From Mycobacterium sp. (GTDB lineage: Bacteria; Actinomycetota; Actinomycetes; Mycobacteriales; Mycobacteriaceae), in contig JAOPVX010000074.1 in the NCBI GenBank assembly GCA_025965975.1, forward strand, positions 1 to 35,607: a stretch of DNA of 35,607 nt. Reading direction: 5' to 3'. The notes under the pieces were generated by a model. The model had not been told where the DNA came from, ran no database searches, and saw only the letters and a list, made by a program, of their open reading frames with translations. This document shows positions 8,117 to 14,959 of the stretch, one piece after another. The translations under genes and the position numbers were made by a program. The stretch's first letter is position 1, and every line of letters starts with the position of its first letter.

Positions 8117-9010
8117 TCAGATTTTGGTGGCGCTGACCAGGCTGATGTTGCCGGTCATGAACCCTGCTTCGGAATCCGCGGCGGGAACCGGCCGGCCGAC
8201 CGAACGCAGGTAGGCCGGGAGCGAAGTGGCCACGGCCATCCAGCGACGGGCGCCGAACCACTGGTGCGCGGGGGCGTGCTGCTCGTTGTAGACGAGTGTG
8301 AAGAAGGTGTCCTCGTTGCCTGCGGCGCGCTCCTCCTCCCGTTTGGCCTCGAAGGCGTCGGCGTCCAACGGCACCGCTTCCTCGACCGCCAGGTGGCTAC
8401 CCGGCGCTGCCAGCGAGTCGATGCCCGTGAACAGCTGCTGCTGGGCGGCAGCGGGCAGGTAGATGAGGAGTCCTTCGGCGATGAACGCAGACGGCTTGGA
8501 CGGGTCGAACCCGTTGTCGCGCAATGCCAGTGGCCAGTCATTACGCAGGTCAACGGCGATCTCCCTGCGCTCCGCCGTCGGCGCGTCGCCGTGGCGAGCC
8601 AGCACATCCCGCTTGAACTCAAGCACCTGCGGCTGGTCGAGCTCGAAGGCCACAGTGCCGTCCGGCCAGGGTAGCCGGTAGCCCCGCGAGTCCAGCCCGG
8701 CCGCGAGCAGAACGACCTGGCGCACTCCGTCGGCGGCTGCGGCCTGAAAATAGCTGTCGAAGTATCGGGTCCGCGCGCCCTGGAAGTTCACGAAATGGTC
8801 GCCGAACTCCGTCTTCAGCTGGTGGTCGGGCGCGTCGCCGTCAAGCACGTCGGCCCATTCACCGCCGGCCGCCCGACAGAACACTTGGGCGTAGGGATCG
8901 ACCGCAACGGGGTCGGGTTTCTGGGCTTCCAAAGCCCTCGCCGCGGCCACGAACAGGGCGGTCGAACCAACACTCGTCTTGATGTCCCAGGTGTCATTTT
9001 CGGTACGCAT
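8117..9010 (-). CDS. Putative S-adenosylmethionine-dependent methyltransferase (leucine carboxymethyltransferase-like family)
   Basis: This belongs to the large mycobacterial family of about 300-residue putative methyltransferases. The chosen ATG at 9010 gives [20 protein letters not shown], the standard family start; the frame is open further upstream but does not match the family there. Motif I is [18 protein letters not shown], followed by the acid-containing [14 protein letters not shown] and the [11 protein letters not shown] region. The 297-residue length is normal for the family. The substrate is unknown; small molecules or O-methyl acceptors have been proposed. The M. tuberculosis counterpart in this chromosomal context, as I recall it, is Rv0281, which lies at the edge of ESX-3. 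Confidence 0.85.
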   Translation of the reverse strand: MRTENDTWDIKTSVGSTALFVAAARALEAQKPDPVAVDPYAQVFCRAAGGEWADVLDGDAPDHQLKTEFGDHFVNFQGARTRYFDSYFQAAAADGVRQVVLLAAGLDSRGYRLPWPDGTVAFELDQPQVLEFKRDVLARHGDAPTAERREIAVDLRNDWPLALRDNGFDPSKPSAFIAEGLLIYLPAAAQQQLFTGIDSLAAPGSHLAVEEAVPLDADAFEAKREEERAAGNEDTFFTLVYNEQHAPAHQWFGARRWMAVATSLPAYLRSVGRPVPAADSEAGFMTGNISLVSATKI

Positions 9011-9058
9011 GTACGCGTTTATACGCGCGGATTCTGACTGCCCGGCCAGGCTCGGTTC

Positions 9059-9275
9059 ATGCCAAAACCGTGGAACGTCAACATCCACCATGACGGCAAA
9101 CTCGACAAATGCGTGCCACCGCGCGCGTCGTCCGTGGCTCGAAGTTGGCTGCGGTGACGGCTTTTTGGCTGCTCGCCTGTCGCAACGCATTCCTCACGTC
9201 GTCGCTGTGGACATCGACCGGCCCGTTATCGAGCGAACCATGCAGCGATTGCCCACCGTCCAGGTGGGCTGGGCG
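9059..9275 (+). pseudogene. Remnant of a class I SAM methyltransferase
   Basis: From ATG 9059 the frame reads [20 protein letters not shown], a typical start of small mycobacterial methyltransferases. A frameshift near 9120-9135 moves the reading into the frame [20 protein letters not shown] followed by VVAVDIDRPVIERTMQRLP. This is motif I (GCGDG) plus the acidic post-I residue of a SAM-binding fold. The similarity stops at about 9275 and the remaining 100 or more residues of the fold are missing. Both a frameshift and a 3' deletion therefore affect it. It lies in the 330-bp gap between two reverse-strand genes. Nothing else is visible in the rest of that gap. Confidence 0.7.
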
Positions 9276-9342
9276 CACGGGTGTAGCTGCTCCCGTCGGG
9301 ACGCATCGTCATCCGGTGGCAGGCACCCGCAGTGCCCGCGCC

Positions 9343-10239
9343 CTAGACCAGCGGGCGTCCCGTCCGGATCCGCCAGTCGAGGTCCTTCAGCAGCACGTTG
9401 AACGGGAACTGACGGATGAATCGCGGCATCAGCTTGTTGACCACCCGCAGCACCGACATCAACCGGTCGAACCGACGCTGCCTGCCCGCGTCCCACGGCA
9501 ACCGCATCTCGTCGCGGAACCGTTGCGGCAGAAAGCCCGTCGTGATCAGCAACGAGAAGCCGTCCGACCATCGTTGTAACGGTCCTGGCAACTTCACGCC
9601 GCGCACCCGGGCCGCCGCAATCGGATACAGGTACTCGCGAACCGTGTCGTCGATGTGCACCTTGGCCATCGACTCCTGCCAATACCGGTCGAACGTGGCG
9701 CGGTCGGCCGGCCACTTGTCGGGCGGCACCTGCAAAGTAGTGCCGAGCGTCATCCCCTCGCGGTAGTGGCGCTCGGCGGTCTCATTGTCCATCTCTCCGA
9801 CGAACAGCCGGTATACGTCGACCGCGCCCTTGTACAGGCACGCCCCGACCCACAGCTGCAGATCGGGGTCGAACGCGTTGTAGGCGACCGTACTCTCCTC
9901 GGTCGAGTACACCTGTGCGTGCGCGCGGTTCACCGCCCGCCGGAACGCCGCCTTCTGCTCGTCGCTGCCATTGGTCGCCACGGTGAGGTAGGTGAACGTC
10001 GTGCGAGCGCGCTTGATCGGATGCCGGTCCACCCGGCCGCTCTCCACACGGCTTTCCAGCACGCCGTAGCCGACGCCAGGCTGGGCGAGCTGCATGATCA
10101 CGTTGGCGGGCCCCGCCAGCAGTGCCACACCCATCAGGCCGTCGTCGATTCCGACAGAACGCCGCGACGCCGGCCGCAGCGCGACCGCGGAATCGCTAAC
10201 AGCGCGTTCGACGTGTTGAACCGGCTCACCGAGCGTCAT
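9343..10239 (-). CDS. DUF2236 / MpaB-type oxygenase-like protein
   Basis: The 298-residue protein matches the DUF2236 family, which includes the latex-clearing protein and the MpaB oxygenase, some of which bind heme b. The family region includes GLMGVALLAGPANVIMQLAQ, DPDLQLWVGACLYKGAVDV with conserved acid and tryptophan, and R-rich C-terminal helices (KLPGPLQRWSDGF). His97 in DRHPIKRARTTF is a conserved histidine of this family. Its role is unknown; lipid oxidation is an inference from neighbours. The start ATG 10239 is preferred over an in-frame codon at 10311, which would reach into the operator region. The TetR regulator is divergent, 82 bp away, so it probably controls this gene. The order matches the recalled Rv0276-Rv0275c pair. 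Confidence 0.82.
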   Translation of the reverse strand: MTLGEPVQHVERAVSDSAVALRPASRRSVGIDDGLMGVALLAGPANVIMQLAQPGVGYGVLESRVESGRVDRHPIKRARTTFTYLTVATNGSDEQKAAFRRAVNRAHAQVYSTEESTVAYNAFDPDLQLWVGACLYKGAVDVYRLFVGEMDNETAERHYREGMTLGTTLQVPPDKWPADRATFDRYWQESMAKVHIDDTVREYLYPIAAARVRGVKLPGPLQRWSDGFSLLITTGFLPQRFRDEMRLPWDAGRQRRFDRLMSVLRVVNKLMPRFIRQFPFNVLLKDLDWRIRTGRPLV

Positions 10240-10291
10240 TGATTCACCTAACGGCAAATGTGAGAACAACTGTTTCCAGATATATTGCTCC

Positions 10292-10307
10292 CACCGTGCG
10301 GACGGTG
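10292..10307. promoter_or_regulatory. Putative TetR operator between DUF2236 and TetR genes
   Basis: CACCGT, four bases, ACGGTG forms a perfect inverted repeat with 6-bp arms, 15 bp before the TetR start and about 53 bp before the divergent DUF2236 start. A dyad in a divergent TetR intergenic region is the usual operator arrangement. Binding has not been shown. Confidence 0.4.
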
Positions 10308-10321
10308 TCAAGATTGATCGG

Positions 10322-10939
10322 ATGGCTCAAGTGCGGCCCTACCGCGGCGTCGAGGCGGCCGACCGGGTGGCCGACCGCCGCCGCCGCTTTCTGGAAGCGG
10401 GCCTGGACATCCTCGGTTCGGACACCGATCTGTCGGAATTGACGGTGCGCGGCATCTGCCGCCAGGCCGGAGTCGCCCTGCGGTACTTCTACGAGGGCTT
10501 CACCGACAAAGACGGTTTTGTCGCCACGGTGTTCGACTGGGTGATCGCCGACATCGCGGCGACAACGCAGGCCGCGGTCACGGCGGCGCCCCTCAAGGAA
10601 CAGAGCCGGGCCGGCATGGCCAACATCGTGCGGAGCATCGCCGCCGACCCGCGGGTGGGCCGTCTGTTGTTCAGCTCGCAGTTGTCCAATCCCGTGGTGG
10701 TGCGCAAGCGCGCAGAATCCGGCGCGCTGATGGCGATGCTGCTCTTCCAACACGCGGGCGCCCTTGGCGCGCGGAACAGTGACCTCATCAAAGCCACCTC
10801 GCATTTCGCGGTCGGCGGCGTCGGGCAGACGATCACCGCGTGGCTGGCAGGCGACATCACGCTGGACACTGACCAGCTCGTCGATAAGCTGGCCGCGATC
10901 ATCGACCAGCTAGCCGGCCCCGAGCTCTACAACCGCTAG
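10322..10939 (+). CDS. TetR-family transcriptional regulator
   Basis: The 205-residue protein has an N-terminal helix-turn-helix: RRRFLEAGLDILG, then LTVRGICRQAGVALRYFYEG with the recognition helix, then FTDKDGFVATVFDWV (residues 18-70). The C-terminal part is the ligand-binding and dimerisation domain. It is divergent from the DUF2236 gene and overlaps the convergent membrane-protein gene by four bases at its 3' end. The likely role is repression of the DUF2236 gene and itself through the dyad at 10292-10307. The ligand is unknown. ATG 10322 fits the usual distance to the first helix. Confidence 0.88.
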   Translation: MAQVRPYRGVEAADRVADRRRRFLEAGLDILGSDTDLSELTVRGICRQAGVALRYFYEGFTDKDGFVATVFDWVIADIAATTQAAVTAAPLKEQSRAGMANIVRSIAADPRVGRLLFSSQLSNPVVVRKRAESGALMAMLLFQHAGALGARNSDLIKATSHFAVGGVGQTITAWLAGDITLDTDQLVDKLAAIIDQLAGPELYNR

Positions 10940-11484
10940 GGCAGCAACGGGATTCGCCACAGCGGCATCCCGGGATCGAGCACGTACAGCCGTGTCGCGG
11001 TCAACCGAAGGATCCGCAGCGCGCCGGTGATCAATAGGGCCGCCAGCGGCAACTCACCCAGTAGGGCCGTTAACACCGATGGCCACCTGTCCATGGGCGC
11101 GGCCGTCATGACATCGAACCACGCGTCGCAGATCAACAGGACGCCGGTGGTGAACGCGGTCAGAACCAGCAACTGGCGGCGCAACAGGCCGAGCACCGCA
11201 GTGACGGCCATGAAGAGCAGGAGCAGGACGTCGAAGCCAACCCACGTGGCGGGCCAATTGTGCGCGATGTACTTGTCGGGCAACGTGATGGCGAGATAGA
11301 CGGTCCACGGGATCAGCCCGACGATGGCGCCAACGATCAACACCAGACGCACCCGACGCAACCTGACTAGTACCGACTCGGGCAGAAGCTCGCCGATCGG
11401 GCGCTCCAGCCGGGTGATCAGTTCACGACGTTCTACGGCCGACATCGCGGCAATCTGGGCGTCCGACATGCCACCGTCAGGCAT
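10936..11484 (-). CDS. Small integral membrane protein with four predicted transmembrane segments
   Basis: I do not recognise a named family. From ATG 11484 the protein has 182 residues. A charged N-terminal helix (MSAVERRELITRLERP) precedes four hydrophobic segments, starting with LVLIVGAIVGLIPWTVYLAI, then VGFDVLLLLFMAVTAVLGLL, LLVLTAFTTGVLLICDAWFD and LPLAALLITGALRILRL. The start is uncertain: in-frame ATGs occur at 11532 (overlapping the VOC gene), 11484 and 11469, and none has a strong ribosome-binding site. It lies 7 bp downstream of the VOC gene on the same strand, so the two are probably co-transcribed. No catalytic motif is visible. Confidence 0.75.
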   Translation of the reverse strand: MPDGGMSDAQIAAMSAVERRELITRLERPIGELLPESVLVRLRRVRLVLIVGAIVGLIPWTVYLAITLPDKYIAHNWPATWVGFDVLLLLFMAVTAVLGLLRRQLLVLTAFTTGVLLICDAWFDVMTAAPMDRWPSVLTALLGELPLAALLITGALRILRLTATRLYVLDPGMPLWRIPLLP

Positions 11485-11491
11485 GGCCGCG

Positions 11492-12073
11492 TTAACGTCC
11501 AGCGGGCACCCTGGGTCGGCGGTAGGCCGCATTCTTCGGCGCCGTCGTGGTGTCGTTCTCGGTGAATTCCCTGGTCCAACAGGCGAACTCCAGGGTGATG
11601 CCGTCAGGATCGTGGAAGTAGAACGACCGCACGTACACGCCGGGGTGCACCGTCGGCGACACCTGCGCGTCGCTCTCGTCGTGGTTGAGCACCGGCCCGA
11701 CGCGAACGCCCTTGTGCTTGAGGCGCTGCCGGTACTCGTCGAACTTCTCCGCTGGCACGTGGAAGGCCAGGTGGTTCATGGTACTCACGGCGCTGACGAT
11801 GTCACCGATCCCGGGGATCGCGTCCGGCGACGAGAGGCCGGGCACCCGGTCAGGTGCCTCGGAGAACCAGAAGAAGGCAACGCAGTCGCCGTTACCGGCG
11901 TCGAAGAAGAAGTGCTGTCCCATGCCACCCGGAAGATCCAGCGACTTGATCAGCGGCATGCCAAGCACGTTGCTGTAGAAGTCGACCGTGCGTTCCATGT
12001 CGGAGCAGACCAGCGCCACGTGGTTGATGCCGCCGAGCTCGAACTCGGAATTGGGATTGTCTGGCTTGATCAC
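11492..12073 (-). CDS. VOC (glyoxalase/extradiol dioxygenase superfamily) protein
   Basis: The 193-residue protein carries a vicinal-oxygen-chelate fold built of paired beta-alpha-beta-beta-beta modules. The first module is NHVALVCSDMERTVDFYSNV with His18 as a candidate metal ligand. The second module has TMNHLAFHVPAEKFDEYRQR and ends FYFHDPDGITLEFACW with the usual C-terminal Glu ligand. Substrate is not predictable; ring-cleavage dioxygenase, lyase or thiol-transfer roles are all found in this superfamily. The start is GTG 12073, with AGGAGG six or seven bases upstream. The length equals my recollection of Rv0274 (193 residues). It is divergent from a TetR gene with a palindromic operator between them. 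Confidence 0.88.
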   Translation of the reverse strand: MIKPDNPNSEFELGGINHVALVCSDMERTVDFYSNVLGMPLIKSLDLPGGMGQHFFFDAGNGDCVAFFWFSEAPDRVPGLSSPDAIPGIGDIVSAVSTMNHLAFHVPAEKFDEYRQRLKHKGVRVGPVLNHDESDAQVSPTVHPGVYVRSFYFHDPDGITLEFACWTREFTENDTTTAPKNAAYRRPRVPAGR

Positions 12074-12109
12074 GTCGCGCCTCCTCGAACCCCTGGCCAA
12101 GAACGCAAT

Positions 12110-12131
12110 CTGAATCTAACATCAGATTCAG
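12110..12131. promoter_or_regulatory. Palindromic TetR operator in the VOC/TetR intergenic region
   Basis: CTGAATCT, six bases, AGATTCAG is a perfect 8-bp-arm inverted repeat, 36 bp from the VOC start and 34 bp from the TetR start. It is the only AT-rich element in the intergenic region, so it probably overlaps both promoters. The TetR encoded at 12166 is the natural candidate to bind it. Binding is inferred from position and symmetry. Confidence 0.65.
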
Positions 12132-12165
12132 GTTTGATCAATGGCCGATCAGGAGGCCGCCGCCA

Positions 12166-12801
12166 GTGACCGTCAGCCCCCGCGAACAGTTGCCGACTCT
12201 GCGCGGCAGGCAGACGCGGGCCGCGATCGACGCGGCGGCCAGGGCGGTGATCGCACGCAAGGGCATTCTGGCGACGACGATTTCGGACATCGCCGCCGAA
12301 GCCGGCAAGTCCACCGCGTCGTTCTACAACTACTACGACTCCAAGGAAGCGATGGTTCGCGAGTGGGCCGTGCGGTTCCGCGACGAGGCACGGGAACGTT
12401 CGCGTGCGGCCGCAGAACCCGGACTGACCAATTTGGAGCGATCGTATGAGGCCGCGGCCGCGCATTGGAACACCTACCGCAACCGGCTGGCCGAGATCAT
12501 CAGCGTCTCGCAACTGGCCATGATCAACGACGACTTCGCCGAATACTGGGCCGACATCTGTTCGTTGGCAATCGGATTGATCACACAGATGGTGAAACAG
12601 GCTCAACGGCACGGCTTCTGCGCCAGAGGTGACGACCCGCATCTAGTGGCGGTTGCGATGGTGTCGATGCTCAACCAGTTCTGCTACACGCAACTGTCCG
12701 GCGAGGCGGCGGCCGACGCCGTCGCCGACGACGCGTGCATCACCACCCTGGCGAACATCTTCTACCGGACGATCTATCACAAGGAGGCCGCCCTGACATG
12801 A
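12166..12801 (+). CDS. TetR-family transcriptional regulator
   Basis: The 211-residue regulator has the helix-turn-helix at residues 15-62: GRQTRAAIDAAARAVIARKG, ATTISDIAAEAGKSTASFYN and YYDSKEAMVREW. The C-terminal domain is all-helical. It starts at GTG 12166, nine bases after AGGAGG at 12151-12156. Its stop overlaps the ATG of the downstream hydrolase (ATGA), so the two are translationally coupled. It probably represses its own operon and the divergent VOC and membrane-protein genes through the 12110-12131 palindrome. The ligand may be an acyl-CoA or a substrate of the operon, but that is inference. The position matches the recalled Rv0273c. Confidence 0.9.
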   Translation: MTVSPREQLPTLRGRQTRAAIDAAARAVIARKGILATTISDIAAEAGKSTASFYNYYDSKEAMVREWAVRFRDEARERSRAAAEPGLTNLERSYEAAAAHWNTYRNRLAEIISVSQLAMINDDFAEYWADICSLAIGLITQMVKQAQRHGFCARGDDPHLVAVAMVSMLNQFCYTQLSGEAAADAVADDACITTLANIFYRTIYHKEAALT

Positions 12802-13940
12802 CCAATACACCGACGGCATCCGGAACACCCGGCGTCACCCGCGAATTCGTGGGGATGGACTCGCCGACGTCGCGAAGGGCCGGGTCGGGCGGGCATCCTT
12901 GTCAGGGGCTCTACCATCGCGGCGTGGGGCGCAAGCCGAAGGTCGCCATGATCGCCACGCACTATCAGATCGATTTCTCCGAACACTATCTCGCCGATTA
13001 CATGGCCACTCGCGGGATCGGTTTCCTCGGTTGGAACACCCGCTACCGTGGATATGAGAGCAGCTTCCTGCTCGACCACGCGCTGGTCGACATCGGCGTC
13101 GGAGTGCGCTGGCTGCGCGAGGTCCAGGGTGTGGAAACCGTGGTGTTGCTCGGCAATTCCGGCGGAGGCTCGCTGATGGCGGCCTATCAGGCACAGGCCG
13201 TCGACCCTCGCGTGACGCCACTCGAGGGCATGCGGCCCGCGGCGGGACTGACCGACCTGCCACCGGCCGACGGCTACGTGGCCAGCGCGGCGCATCCCGG
13301 TCGCCCAGACGTGCTGACCGCCTGGATGGATGCCTCCGTCGTCGACGAGAATGAGGCCGTCGCAAGCGATCCCGATCTCGACTTGTTCGACGAACGCAAC
13401 GGTCCCCCGTACCCCGCGGAGTTCATCGAGCGCTACCGGTCGGCACAGATCGCCCGCAACCACGCCATCACCGACTGGGTCGAGACCGAGCTCAAGCGGG
13501 TGCATGCGGCAGGATTCTCCGACCGCCCGTTCACGGTGCTGCGCACCTGGGCGGACCCACGGATGGTCGATCCGACGATCGAGCCGACCAAGCGCCCGGC
13601 CAACACGTGTTACGCCGGTGTTCCGGTCAAGGCCAACCGCTCGGCGCATGGCATCGCCGCCGCCTGCACGCTGCGCAACTGGATCGGCATGTGGAGCCTT
13701 CGGCACGCCCAGACCCGCGCAGAACCGCACCTGGCCCGCATCGAATGCCCCGCCCTGGTGATCAACGCCGAACAGGACACGGGCGTATACCCCAGCGACG
13801 CGCAGCGCATCTACGACGCGCTGGCCAGCACCGACAAGTCGCAACGCTCGGTCGACACCGACCACTACTTCACCACACCGGGAGCCCGCAGCGAGAAGGC
13901 CGATACCATCGCCAAGTGGATCGCGAAGCGGTGGCGCTGA
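12798..13940 (+). CDS. Alpha/beta-hydrolase fold protein (Rv0272c-like)
   Basis: The 380-residue protein shows an alpha/beta-hydrolase pattern. KVAMIATHYQIDFSEHYLAD is the first strands and oxyanion loop, the nucleophile Ser121 sits in LLGNSGGGS, and His356 in VDTDHYFTTPG is the likely catalytic histidine. An Asp after the strand LVINAEQDTGVYP is a candidate third residue. It lacks a signal peptide. It begins on the ATG overlapping the TetR stop, with AAGGAG upstream. The substrate is unknown; an ester or thioester intermediate fits the nearby acyl-CoA dehydrogenase. From memory the M. tuberculosis equivalent directly adjoins fadE6, whereas here a dehydrogenase gene separates them. Confidence 0.82.
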   Translation: MTNTPTASGTPGVTREFVGMDSPTSRRAGSGGHPCQGLYHRGVGRKPKVAMIATHYQIDFSEHYLADYMATRGIGFLGWNTRYRGYESSFLLDHALVDIGVGVRWLREVQGVETVVLLGNSGGGSLMAAYQAQAVDPRVTPLEGMRPAAGLTDLPPADGYVASAAHPGRPDVLTAWMDASVVDENEAVASDPDLDLFDERNGPPYPAEFIERYRSAQIARNHAITDWVETELKRVHAAGFSDRPFTVLRTWADPRMVDPTIEPTKRPANTCYAGVPVKANRSAHGIAAACTLRNWIGMWSLRHAQTRAEPHLARIECPALVINAEQDTGVYPSDAQRIYDALASTDKSQRSVDTDHYFTTPGARSEKADTIAKWIAKRWR

Positions 13941-13969
13941 CCGTCGCCTCTTCGCGCAAGCGCTCATCA

Positions 13970-14917
13970 GTGAGAGTTCTCGCCCACTTCGTTCCGGGCG
14001 AGAAGGTTACCGAATTCCTTGCACCAGAGATGGATTGGCTCGATATCCACTATTGCGGCGAGGATGACGACGACACGTTCTACCGCGAGCTGCCCGAGGC
14101 CGAGGTCATCTGGCACGTGCTGCGGCCCATCTCAGGTCACGACCTCGAGCAGGCGCGACACCTGCGGCTCGTGCACAAGATGGGCGCAGGGGTGAACACC
14201 ATCGACGTCGACACCGCGACGCGGCTTGGCATCGCGGTGGCGAACATGCCGGGTGCGAACGCGCCATCGGTCGCCGAGGGCACGGTGTTGCTGATGCTGG
14301 CCGCGCTGCGGCGGCTGCCCGCGCTGGACCGGGCGACCCGCGACGGCAAGGGCTGGCCGTCCGACGCGAGCCTCGGCGAGACGGTGCGCGACATCGGCGG
14401 CTGCACGGTGGGGCTGGTCGGCTACGGAAACATCGCGAAGAGCGTCGAGAGGATCGTAGTGGCCATGGGCACTCCGCCTTCACGGGTGTTGCACACCAGC
14501 ACCAGCGACGACGGCCATCCCGGTTGGCGGTCGCTGCCCGACCTCCTCGCCGCCAGCGACATCGTCTCGCTGCACCTGCCACTGACCGACCGGACTGCGG
14601 GCATGCTCGACCGCGAAGCCCTGGCGCGGATGAAGCCCGACGCGGTGCTCGTCAACACCTCACGCGGCGCCGTGGTCGACGAGGATGCGCTTGTCGAGGC
14701 GCTGCGCACCGGCGGGTTGGCGGCCGCGGGCCTTGACGTATTCGCCGTGGAGCCGATACCGGCCCACAATCCCCTGCTCAGCCTGGACAACGTAGTGCTG
14801 ACCCCGCACGTTAGCTGGTACACCGCCGACACCATGCGGCGCTACCTGGAACGCGCGGTGGAAAACTGCCGCCGGATCAGGGATGGGCGAAAGCTGGCCA
14901 ACGTCGTCAACGAGTAG
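13970..14917 (+). CDS. D-2-hydroxyacid dehydrogenase (NAD-dependent)
   Basis: The 315-residue enzyme should interconvert a 2-hydroxy acid and a 2-oxo acid with NAD(H). The nucleotide-binding loop is VGLVGYGNIAKSVER (Gly151-x-Gly153). The catalytic triad of the family is in place: Arg232 in NTSRGAVVDE, Glu261 in FAVEPIP and His280 in LTPHVSW. The segment GAGVNTIDVDTATRLGIAVA is the usual substrate-domain crossover. The start is uncertain: GTG 13970 gives a standard N-terminus, but an in-frame GTG at 13931 overlaps the hydrolase stop and would add 13 residues. It lies in the TetR-hydrolase-FadE6 run. I recall no counterpart in the equivalent M. tuberculosis locus, so this may be a local gain. 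Confidence 0.87.
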   Translation: MRVLAHFVPGEKVTEFLAPEMDWLDIHYCGEDDDDTFYRELPEAEVIWHVLRPISGHDLEQARHLRLVHKMGAGVNTIDVDTATRLGIAVANMPGANAPSVAEGTVLLMLAALRRLPALDRATRDGKGWPSDASLGETVRDIGGCTVGLVGYGNIAKSVERIVVAMGTPPSRVLHTSTSDDGHPGWRSLPDLLAASDIVSLHLPLTDRTAGMLDREALARMKPDAVLVNTSRGAVVDEDALVEALRTGGLAAAGLDVFAVEPIPAHNPLLSLDNVVLTPHVSWYTADTMRRYLERAVENCRRIRDGRKLANVVNE

Positions 14918-14959
14918 TCTCGTTCCCAACCGACCGGTTAATAGGGAAGGCAATGTGGC

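Noticed and set aside
10936-10939. Possible 3' overlap problem between TetR and the membrane-protein gene
   Set aside because: A four-base overlap of convergent stop codons is normal in compact genomes and needs no special explanation.
12777-13967. 396-codon reverse frame opposite the hydrolase
   Set aside because: No recognisable motif and shadow-type composition; the forward hydrolase has catalytic motifs and coupled translation.
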